Assembly: GCA_030836365.1 (NCBI GenBank)
Contig: JAURQB010000147.1
Coordinates: forward strand, 1 to 10,118
Source: Bdellovibrionota bacterium
GTDB lineage: Bacteria > Bdellovibrionota > Bacteriovoracia > Bacteriovoracales > Bacteriovoracaceae
DNA length: 10,118 bases
Direction: 5' to 3'
Shown: one piece after another, positions 1 to 4,671 of the stretch
Layout: each line of letters begins with the position of its first letter
Numbering within the stretch: position 1 is the first letter of the stretch
Made by a program: the position numbers and the translations under genes
Notes under the pieces: model-generated
Databases searched by the model: none
Told to the model about the DNA's origin: nothing
What the model saw: only the letters and a program-made list of their open reading frames with translations

Positions 1-48
1 ACTTTGTATTGAATTTTGTAAAGTATTTATACCATATATTTTGTATTG

Positions 49-57
49 TGTTATAAT
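49..57 (+). promoter_or_regulatory. Extended -10 promoter of the decayed recombinase
   Basis: TGtTATAAT at 49-57 is a perfect extended -10 element, and no good -35 hexamer lies at normal distance. Transcription would start around 64, just before the GGAGG at 66-70. The element is conserved in the intact copy at 2444-2452. Confidence 0.6.
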
Positions 58-75
58 ATTGCCATGGAGGTGCAT

Positions 76-399
76 ATGATTTCAAATCAAAAAGTAGCTC
101 TGTATACAAGGACGTCTACGGATAAGCAGTCTAAAGGTCTAGAATCCCAGAAAAGGTCACTCATTGATTATTGCCTAAGTAAGGCGATGGGCGAATATGA
201 GCTCTATGAAGACTTTGGCGTGAGTGGTGCGCGAAGCTCGCGACCGGCGCTTGATCGGCTCATGAGTGACATTAGGAAGGGCAAAATAAAAACGGTGGTG
301 GTTTATTCATTTAGTCGGTTTGCACGCTCTACAAGGCACCTTCTTTAGGCATTAGATGAATTTAGGGTGCATGATGTATCGTTTGTTAGTGTTTATGAG
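76..399 (+). pseudogene. Serine recombinase (resolvase/invertase family), truncated
   Basis: This is the N-terminal half of a small serine recombinase, nearly identical to the intact gene at 2471-3061. The ATG at 76 is chosen because GGAGG (66-70) sits 5 nt upstream; the longer TTG-initiated frame from 46 lies inside the promoter. The catalytic Ser14 in TRTST, the VSGARSSRPAL segment and the SFSRFARS motif are present. Codon 91, GAG in the intact copy, is TAG here (346-348). Homology continues about 50 bases past that stop and then ends near codon 108, so the rest of the catalytic domain and the HTH are gone. Only about five residues differ over the first 90 codons despite many silent changes, which suggests the gene was functional until a recent loss. 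Confidence 0.9.
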
Positions 400-442
400 G
401 TTTCAATCATAAGTCAGAGGAGGGGGCAGGGTTGTAGTCGTT

Positions 443-476
443 CAAGGTTATTTATAAAAGGCTATCTTGTTTTTTT
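443..476 (+). terminator. Weak possible rho-independent terminator
   Basis: CAAGGT (443-448) can pair with ATCTTG (464-469) in a 6-bp stem with one G-U pair and a 15-nt loop. Seven T residues (470-476) follow directly. It lies between the decayed recombinase and the methyltransferase gene. The large loop and short stem make it weak. The rest of 400-545 shows no gene. Confidence 0.3.
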
Positions 477-493
477 ATACGGTTGGTAAAGTT

Positions 494-518
494 TCATAAT
501 ATTTAGCCGATATTATGA
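494..518. promoter_or_regulatory. Perfect 9-bp inverted repeat upstream of the methyltransferase gene
   Basis: TCATAATAT (494-502) and ATATTATGA (510-518) are perfect inverse complements around a 7-nt spacer. The right arm overlaps a TATTAT box (511-516), which could be a -10 element, and the ribosome binding site follows at 531. The placement fits an operator over the methyltransferase promoter, or a hairpin in its leader. No regulator can be assigned. Confidence 0.45.
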
Positions 519-545
519 TTATCTATGTATGGAGGGTAATGTAGC

Positions 546-1481
546 ATGAGTCACAAATGTGCGTTGTGCGGTAAGGGGTTGTCCCTACTAAAGTCGAATA
601 GTTATATGTGTAAACCTAGTAACGAGCGAGTAGAGATATGGTATTGCGATGCTTGTAATCATGGAACAACGACGCCGTTTCTCACGGACAAAGAATGTAT
701 CGAGCTTTATGACAGCAATTATTCTCAAAATCCATTCTATAAGTCCGAAGCAGAAGAAAGTATCCCTATATTTTACAGGCTCTTAAAAAAGTTTGACTAT
801 CTTCTCTCCCGTTTTTTTTACATTTTACCAAAAAGAATCCAAGAAGTATTAATTAAAGAAGGGTGTGCCTCAATTCTTAGGCTGGATGGAGTGTTTTTAC
901 CAAAAAGTAAGGCTGATAAATTTTTAGATTACGGCGCAGGTAATTTTTCTCTGGTTAGGCAAATGAATAAATGCGGTTATGATACATACGGTTATGATGT
1001 CAATAAAGTTTTTATTAAGGACCTGCCCAGAGACAGAGTGGTAGACGACATGGCAAAAATAGGACAATTTGATCAAATTAAAATATCCCATGTATTGGAG
1101 CATGTTGCATGTCCTGTAAAATTTTTAAATGGGTTCAAGAAGAATTTAAAAAATGATGGTCAGTTGATTATCAGTGTCCCAAATATTGATTGTCCTATGA
1201 ATTATTATTTTAATAAAGATAAAAATGGATGGTATCATCTGCCATTTCATCGTCAACATTTTAGTAAGAAATCATTGAGTTCATTTTTAAATGAGGCGGG
1301 CTACAAGGTCGATTACGTTATAACTTATTCTTTTGGGATCGGGACCATAAGTTATTTTATCAACAAAAAAGAAAAAAAAATAAATCTATTATTTTTAATT
1401 CTATTAAAAATTAAAAGTTTGTTCTTGGACTTTACTGGGAAGGGTGATGGAATTGTCGCATATTGCTCAAGAATTCAGTAA
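546..1481 (+). CDS. Class I SAM-dependent methyltransferase with N-terminal zinc knuckle
   Basis: The protein has 311 residues. It opens with a CxxC pair (Cys5/Cys8) and a second pair (Cys34/Cys37), a probable structural zinc site common in this group. The Rossmann methyltransferase core follows: SAM motif I LDYGAGNF at 127-134, acidic Asp151 in GYDV, FDQIKISHVLEHV at 175-187 as the post-motif region, and NDGQLIISVPN at 203-213. HLPFHRQHF near 231-239 is typical of the Methyltransf_23-like family, and the C-terminus ends in a GDGIVAYCSR segment. GGAGGG (531-536) supports the ATG at 546. Relatives often modify sugars or lipid-linked intermediates of surface polysaccharides, but no polysaccharide genes are visible here, so the substrate is unknown. 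It sits alone between two recombinase copies and looks like island cargo. Confidence 0.85.
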   Translation: MSHKCALCGKGLSLLKSNSYMCKPSNERVEIWYCDACNHGTTTPFLTDKECIELYDSNYSQNPFYKSEAEESIPIFYRLLKKFDYLLSRFFYILPKRIQEVLIKEGCASILRLDGVFLPKSKADKFLDYGAGNFSLVRQMNKCGYDTYGYDVNKVFIKDLPRDRVVDDMAKIGQFDQIKISHVLEHVACPVKFLNGFKKNLKNDGQLIISVPNIDCPMNYYFNKDKNGWYHLPFHRQHFSKKSLSSFLNEAGYKVDYVITYSFGIGTISYFINKKEKKINLLFLILLKIKSLFLDFTGKGDGIVAYCSRIQ

Positions 1482-1554
1482 GTTTTACAAGTCCTTAATT
1501 ATTTTTTTCTAAGCTCGTCAATTATTACAATCTTGGAGAAGTAATTGCGAGACC

Positions 1555-2131
1555 ATGCGCCTTTTGCTTCTCAGTTGCAAGCGTCAGCGAACATACGAGT
1601 TGCTCTAGTTCTGGCCAAGGGCAAATTTATTATATTTCTTCGACGGAGGAGTTTAGAGGTTGCAATGGAGCCGAATGGGCAGCTGTAGAGCTTTCGCGGA
1701 AGAAATCGTCTTTCTTAAAATTTGAAATGCAGGCTCACTGTGATGCTGCCGTGGGTACCGCTACTTATTCATCTGGACACATGGAAGATACCCATCTTGG
1801 TGCTGCGTTCTTGGTTCCCAGGGCTGGCATCTTAAAAAGCATAGCGATTAAGTATGTTGGCAGAAAATATGGCTCCTTGCAGGAAATCCCTGATGGGCTT
1901 GATACATAGGGAGGAATTGCAGTTAACAATGTTTTGCCTGTTGCTCATCCTGATCTTTAGGCGAGTTATTCTGATTCGCATACCAGTGTTGGTGACTTCA
2001 GCGTAAACGAGAGTGCAGAGGTAGAAGTATCTATAGGTGATGTTGTAGGATTAAGGATGGAGATGACTTGCACTGGATCCGGTAGTTTGCTGTCAGATAA
2101 TTTTTTACTTACAGCAGAGTACAAATACTAA
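1555..2131 (+). pseudogene. Broken gene for a secreted or surface hypothetical protein
   Basis: One frame is open from 1499 to the TAA at 2129-2131 except for two TAG codons, at 1907-1909 and 1958-1960. It reads as one continuous protein of about 190 residues. The N-terminal part contains a cysteine, then GQGQIYY, then FRGCNGAEW. This C...GxIxY...CNGxxW pattern is familiar from secreted proteins of Bdellovibrionota and related bacteria. The C-terminal part is rich in beta-forming residues and ends LLTAEYKY. No good in-frame start is visible. The ATG at 1555 opens a short signal-peptide-like stretch (MRLLLLSC) in the neighbouring frame, so a one-base frameshift near 1562-1575 may have separated start and body. 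Function is unknown. The assignment rests on frame continuity and the motif, so the family is tentative. Confidence 0.65.
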
Positions 2132-2200
2132 AAAATAGACGTGCGCTCTTATATACTTTCTTTCTGTCTCAGTATTCTCCCTACCCCCTCTAACTTGACC

Positions 2201-2209
2201 GGGGGGGGG
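2201..2209. repeat. Homopolymer run of nine G
   Basis: Nine consecutive G residues lie in otherwise AT-rich DNA, directly beyond the stop codon of the small minus-strand gene. CCCCC at 2184-2188 could pair with part of it. The tract is prone to slippage and also to sequencing length error. Confidence 0.9.
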
Positions 2210-2210
2210 C

Positions 2211-2387
2211 TTAATTATTCTTTAAAAATTCTTTCATCATTACTTCAACAGTCTCGCTGACTCCAATCTTGTTTTTGTCACACATCTTTTTAAACTTCTC
2301 ATAGGTTTCATCACTTAGGTAAAGGGTATATTTCCCCTTGGCTTCTCTTTTCTTTTTTACTTCTTTAATAATTCTTGATGCTTTCAT
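2211..2387 (-). CDS. Small ribbon-helix-helix-like DNA-binding protein
   Basis: This 58-residue frame starts at ATG (2387-2385) and ends at TAA (2213-2211). The order is a basic N-terminus (KASRIIKEVKKKREAK), one short beta strand (KYTLYLSDETY), helix one (EKFKKMCDKNKI), a GVSETV turn and helix two (VEVMMKEFLKNN). This is the layout of CopG/Arc-type ribbon-helix-helix proteins, which dimerise through the strand and contact DNA with it. The ribosome binding site is poor: AGTGAG lies 5 nt upstream. The gene is divergent from the intact recombinase with 83 bp between the starts, so autoregulation and control of the recombinase are likely but inferred. It could instead be an orphan antitoxin or an excision-type accessory factor; no toxin gene is adjacent. 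Confidence 0.75.
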   Translation of the reverse strand: MKASRIIKEVKKKREAKGKYTLYLSDETYEKFKKMCDKNKIGVSETVEVMMKEFLKNN

Positions 2388-2420
2388 GGAGGCTCACTTT
2401 GTATTGAATTTTATAAAGTA

Positions 2421-2429
2421 TTTATACCA
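2421..2429 (-). promoter_or_regulatory. Extended -10 promoter of the small regulator gene
   Basis: On the minus strand this reads TGgTATAAA, an extended -10 element one base off consensus. It ends 33 nt before the regulator ATG at 2387. It lies within the shared divergent control region (2388-2470), which also holds two copies of TTTGTATTG at 2398-2406 and 2435-2443. Confidence 0.45.
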
Positions 2430-2443
2430 TACATTTTGTATTG

Positions 2444-2452
2444 TGTTATAAT
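2444..2452 (+). promoter_or_regulatory. Extended -10 promoter of the intact recombinase
   Basis: TGtTATAAT is a perfect extended -10, placed so that transcription would begin near 2459, right before the GGAGG at 2461-2465. One TTTGTATTG repeat (2435-2443) touches its upstream edge, so a repressor bound there would block it. Confidence 0.6.
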
Positions 2453-2470
2453 ATTGCCATGGAGGTACAC

Positions 2471-3061
2471 ATGATTTCAAATCAAAAAGTGGCTCTGTAC
2501 ACAAGGACGTCTACGGACAAGCAGTTTAAAGGTTTAGAATCCCAGAAGAGATCACTCATTGATTATTGCCTAGGCAAGGCGATGGGCGAATATGAGCTCT
2601 ATGAAGACTTTGGTGTGAGTGGTGCGCGAAGTTCGCGACCGGCGCTAGGTCGGCTCATGGGCGACATTAGGAAGGGCAAAGTAAAGACGGTGGTAGTTTA
2701 TTCATTTAGTAGATTCGCACGATCTACAAGGCACCTTCTTGAGGCATTAGATGAGTTTAGGGTGCAAGGTGTTTCATTTGTTAGCGTTACCGAGAACCTG
2801 GATACAAATACAGCAGTTGGCACAGCATTTTTTACGATCATTGCAGCCATAGCCCAACTTGAGCGCGAGTTAATTAGCGAGAGAGTGAAGAATGGACTCA
2901 AAAATGCAAAGGCTAAGGGTGTGAAGCTTGGACGCAAAAAAGAGGTAAACAGAGAGCTGATTACTGAGCTTAGGAAACAAGGGTTATCTTATCGTAAAAT
3001 ATCTGAGCTTTCTGGAATATCCATTGCGACAATTTCACGTGAGTTAAATGCTGTTTCATAA
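2471..3061 (+). CDS. Serine recombinase, resolvase/invertase family
   Basis: The product has 196 residues, the usual size of small serine resolvases and invertases. The ATG at 2471 is chosen because GGAGG (2461-2465) lies 5 nt upstream; the in-frame ATG at 2459 and TTG at 2441 lack a site. Residues 7-140 form the catalytic domain, with the nucleophile Ser14 in TRTST, Arg12, a GVSGARSSRPAL segment at 48-59, SRFAR at 80-84 and QLERELISERVKNGL near 129-143 leading into the long helix. The classic LDR Asp is Ser80 here. An HTH_7-type DNA-binding domain fills 163-193 (LSYRKISELSGISIATISREL). Such enzymes cut both strands at a short palindromic site via a Ser-DNA link, to resolve or invert DNA. The gene is divergent from the small regulator and is the intact version of the copy at 76-399. 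Its target site is unknown. Confidence 0.93.
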   Translation: MISNQKVALYTRTSTDKQFKGLESQKRSLIDYCLGKAMGEYELYEDFGVSGARSSRPALGRLMGDIRKGKVKTVVVYSFSRFARSTRHLLEALDEFRVQGVSFVSVTENLDTNTAVGTAFFTIIAAIAQLERELISERVKNGLKNAKAKGVKLGRKKEVNRELITELRKQGLSYRKISELSGISIATISRELNAVS

Positions 3062-3082
3062 ACCAGCTGGTGAAACGTTTCA
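3053..3082. other. Cluster of palindromes at the recombinase 3' end
   Basis: ACCAGCTGGT (3062-3071) and TGAAACGTTTCA (3071-3082) are perfect 10-bp and 12-bp palindromes sharing one base. GTTTCA at 3053-3058 is also inverse to TGAAAC at 3071-3076. The cluster begins at the recombinase stop codon. It could be a recombinase crossover or accessory site, or a binding site for another protein. It is not a typical terminator because no T tract follows. Confidence 0.55.
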
Positions 3083-3129
3083 TTAACAGTTGTTTTTGGA
3101 ACATCAAATTGAATAAGCGTGAGCGTTGA

Positions 3130-3645
3130 CTAGGAAACATATTTCCTAATTCTCTTTAGATGATTAATAAACCTTCTAAATGAGAGATCTGACTTCATTC
3201 CATTGCACGTTTTGCAGCAGGGTACGCAATTTTTTTTATTATAGCCTTTGTCATTATTCTTCCTGTCAATTCCATTTATTATAATTTCGCTTTTTCCTGC
3301 TCTTCTTTCTTGCGATGGTTTACTGTTACAATAGAAGCAATTCTGAAAAATTAAATATTCGAATTCCTCTCTTGATAGCTCAAAGGCGTACCCTCTCTCA
3401 TTTGCGGACGTTTTGTATCGGTTAAATGTTCTAGTTATTGCTCTTTGTTCTTTTGGGTATAGGGGTTTACAGCCACAGTTTTTCTTCTCACCTCCGACGA
3501 CTCTTTGGGCAAGGATCTCTAACTCTACTCCACAGTCACACCTACATATATAAGTTTTACGATTACCAGATAAGTACTTTAGCGGCTTACCAATCCCGAT
3601 AATTTTTAATGAATTAAATTTTTTATTTATGTTTTTATCTTTCAT
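3130..3645 (-). CDS. Zn-ribbon / HNH-like nuclease-fold protein, downstream paralogue
   Basis: The protein has 171 residues. A zinc-ribbon-like repeat comes first (CRCDCG, Cys34/36/38, then NCGC, Cys57/59), followed by a linker. The HNH-like module has CFYC (Cys103/106), NGIDRKNNDKGY at 124-135 and CVPCCKTCNGMK at 140-151. The tetracysteine zinc frame and the GxDRxxNxxGY...C..CN..K signature match small phage and mobile-element HNH proteins. The central His of standard HNH enzymes is replaced here by an Asp-Arg pair, so cleavage activity cannot be assumed. Its ATG (3645) lies inside the end of the upstream gene, an 11-bp overlap that implies translational coupling. The gene is AT-rich and likely acquired. 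It could be a homing-type or defence nuclease, or a non-catalytic DNA-binding protein. Confidence 0.75.
   Translation of the reverse strand: MKDKNINKKFNSLKIIGIGKPLKYLSGNRKTYICRCDCGVELEILAQRVVGGEKKNCGCKPLYPKEQRAITRTFNRYKTSANERGYAFELSREEFEYLIFQNCFYCNSKPSQERRAGKSEIIINGIDRKNNDKGYNKKNCVPCCKTCNGMKSDLSFRRFINHLKRIRKYVS
3131..3148. terminator. Small hairpin between convergent genes
   Basis: TAGGAAA (3131-3137) and TTTCCTA (3142-3148) form a perfect 7-bp stem with a 4-nt loop. The hairpin overlaps the stop codon of the minus-strand gene. Plus-strand transcripts from the recombinase would meet a moderately T-rich stretch (ATTCTCTTT) just after it. The tract is imperfect, so terminator function is a weak inference. 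Confidence 0.3.
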
Positions 3646-4315
3646 TTAAATTGTCTAATATTTTTTTTACTTGCCGTAGAAATTCACCTCTATTTAAAGA
3701 CGATTTCATTGAGTTGCATTTACCGCATGAGCTAACGACATTTCTTTTCTCATATCCTATTTTATTATTTATGCGATCTAGTCCGTTGTACTTTCTCGGA
3801 GGAGCATTTCTCCCAATCCAGCCTTTTGCAATCTGCGATGGAGGCTCTCCACAATAGGAACAATCCATTTTAGAAATTTTTAAAAAATATTTGAATTCTA
3901 AGTTGAAGCTGTATCCTCTGCTTTTTGCCTTAGACTTATAGTCACCATACAGCTTCAGCAAAGCTCCATCCTCGTTATAGTTTAGACAGCCACAGCTTTT
4001 TATATCTCCATATCTTGTGTGATGCGCAAGAATCTCTTTCTTTTTTCCGCATGAGCAAAGGCATTTTGCGTAATATTTTGAGTCTCGCTTGATACCGGTT
4101 TTTAATATTGTTAATTGATTAATTCTTTCACCTACTTTGAGCTTATTGCACTCACCGCAAGTTTTTGTTCCATCCCTTAGGCTCTTGGTGGTTAGAACTT
4201 TTTTATTTCCACAACTACACTTGCAAATCCATGCAGTTCTCCCGCCCTTATTCTTTGCTGGCGATAAAACATTTAATTCACCGAAGCTTTGTCCGTTAAG
4301 GTCTAGTTTTTTCAT
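3635..4315 (-). CDS. Protein with two Zn-ribbon repeats and an HNH-like domain, upstream paralogue
   Basis: The protein has 226 residues. It carries two copies of a repeat of the form GxxFxxLxVL...CxCSCG...LxxG...CGxC. The first is at about 8-56 (Cys31/33/35, Cys53/56) and the second at about 62-110 (Cys85/87/89, Cys108/110). A helical linker leads into the HNH-like domain: CSYC (Cys152/155), YNGLDRINNKIGY at 176-188 and CGKCNSMK at 197-204. The downstream gene (3130-3645) has the same design with one ribbon repeat, so the two are diverged tandem paralogues. As in its partner, the usual catalytic His is replaced. The ribosome binding site is weak. The gene starts toward the tRNA-Arg side and runs into the island. 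Its role is unknown; mobile-element HNH protein is the best description. Confidence 0.78.
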   Translation of the reverse strand: MKKLDLNGQSFGELNVLSPAKNKGGRTAWICKCSCGNKKVLTTKSLRDGTKTCGECNKLKVGERINQLTILKTGIKRDSKYYAKCLCSCGKKKEILAHHTRYGDIKSCGCLNYNEDGALLKLYGDYKSKAKSRGYSFNLEFKYFLKISKMDCSYCGEPPSQIAKGWIGRNAPPRKYNGLDRINNKIGYEKRNVVSSCGKCNSMKSSLNRGEFLRQVKKILDNLNER

Positions 4316-4344
4316 AATAACTATTTCGGCACTGAATAAACTAG

Positions 4345-4350
4345 ATTATA
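4345..4350 (-). promoter_or_regulatory. Candidate -10 box for the HNH-like gene pair
   Basis: The minus strand reads TATAAT here, a perfect -10, 29 nt before the ATG at 4315. No convincing -35 is seen at 16-18 bp. It is the only good promoter element in the 184-bp gap between this gene and the tRNA. Confidence 0.4.
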
Positions 4351-4369
4351 CATAAACAGTTTTAGTTTT

Positions 4370-4391
4370 TTATCCCACATTTATCCCACAT
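4370..4391. repeat. Two tandem 11-bp direct repeats near the tRNA 3' end
   Basis: TTATCCCACAT occurs twice head to tail (4370-4380 and 4381-4391), about 110 bp beyond the tRNA-Arg 3' end on the island side. Short tandem direct repeats near an attachment site resemble arm-type binding sites of tyrosine integrases, but no integrase gene is in the window. The rest of 4392-4499 shows no gene. It holds only a small AAGTA/TACTT dyad at 4447-4460. Confidence 0.8.
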
Positions 4392-4499
4392 GAAGACGTG
4401 AAAAATTATGAAAAACAATTAAATACTGTGAACTAAGAAAAAGGATAAGTAGCTGTACTTCCTCAATTTGTTAATAATTTTGATTGATTAAAAAAGTTA

Positions 4500-4576
4500 T
4501 GGCGCAACCGGGAGGATTCGAACCTCCGACCGTCCGCTTAGAAGGCGGATGCTCTATCCAACTGAGCTACGGTTGC
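4500..4576 (-). tRNA. tRNA-Arg (anticodon UCU)
   Basis: A complete 77-nt cloverleaf is seen on the minus strand. The 7-bp acceptor stem is GCAACCG/CGGTTGC. The D arm is GCTC/GAGC around AGTTGGATA. The anticodon stem is TCCGC/GCGGA with loop CTTCTAA, so the anticodon is TCT. A 5-nt variable region (CGGTC) follows, then the T arm GGAGG/CCTCC with TTCGAAT. The discriminator is G and CCA is encoded (4502-4500). This decodes AGA/AGG. Just past the CCA the minus strand has a run of six T residues that may help end transcription. The 3' end faces the accessory region, the usual geometry of tRNA-anchored islands. Confidence 0.97.
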
Positions 4577-4596
4577 ATCGGATTTCGGTAAGGGGC

Positions 4597-4625
4597 AATT
4601 TAGTCATCTTTAATAAGACTGTCAA
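4597..4625 (-). promoter_or_regulatory. Sigma-70 promoter of the tRNA-Arg gene
   Basis: On the minus strand a perfect TTGACA (4625-4620) is followed by a 17-bp spacer and TAAATT (4602-4597), a 4/6 match to the -10. Transcription would start near 4590, about 14 nt before the mature tRNA. The GCCCC just after the -10 is the GC-rich discriminator typical of stringently controlled stable-RNA promoters. Confidence 0.75.
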
Positions 4626-4671
4626 GAATTTGGGTGTTTCAAATTGAGTATTCTAGGCCTATCATTAAAAT

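Larger units (their letters stand above)
1..399 (+). repeat. Long direct repeat, copy A (decayed recombinase copy)
   Basis: This block matches 2396-2794 with no gaps at a constant offset of 2395. By hand count there are 28 mismatches in the first 360 positions, about 92% identity. It carries the promoter region, the ribosome binding site and the first 108 or so codons of a serine recombinase. Homology stops near 399, just after the shared GAG. The left end cannot be seen because the repeat reaches the first base of the window, so the copy may extend further left. Confidence 0.93.
2396..2794 (+). repeat. Long direct repeat, copy B (part of intact recombinase gene)
   Basis: This is the partner of 1-399. 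It runs from 9 bp upstream of the small regulator's start, through the whole divergent promoter region and into codon 108 of the intact recombinase. Most differences from copy A are transitions at third codon positions. Confidence 0.93.

Noticed and set aside
46..75. Longer recombinase start at TTG (46, and 2441 in the second copy).
   Set aside because: The extra codons overlap the extended -10 promoter, and the ATG 30 bases on has a well-spaced GGAGG.
491..499. GTTTCATAA also occurs at the end of the intact recombinase (3053-3061), so it might be the remnant 3' end of the decayed copy.
   Set aside because: Only nine bases match and flanking bases do not; chance cannot be excluded.
1523..1626. 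Minus-strand frame of about 33 codons opposite the broken surface gene (ends SPRL).
   Set aside because: It is short, bounded by stops, and opposite the motif-bearing plus frame; I see no family signal.
346..1960. Three TAG codons interrupt otherwise open frames in the island (346, 1907, 1958), suggesting amber recoding.
   Set aside because: TAG is used as a normal stop by genes here (PilZ at 7508-7510, cyclophilin at 9429-9431, the downstream HNH-like gene). Copy A also loses homology after its TAG, so ordinary decay explains it.
2471..3061. IS607-type transposase.
   Set aside because: IS607 recombinases carry an N-terminal DNA-binding domain and pair with TnpB; this one has a C-terminal HTH and no TnpB is present.
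4370..4391. TTATCCCACA repeats resemble DnaA boxes (TTATCCACA), hinting at an origin.
   Set aside because: Each has an extra C compared with the box, and no replication gene or other boxes are nearby.
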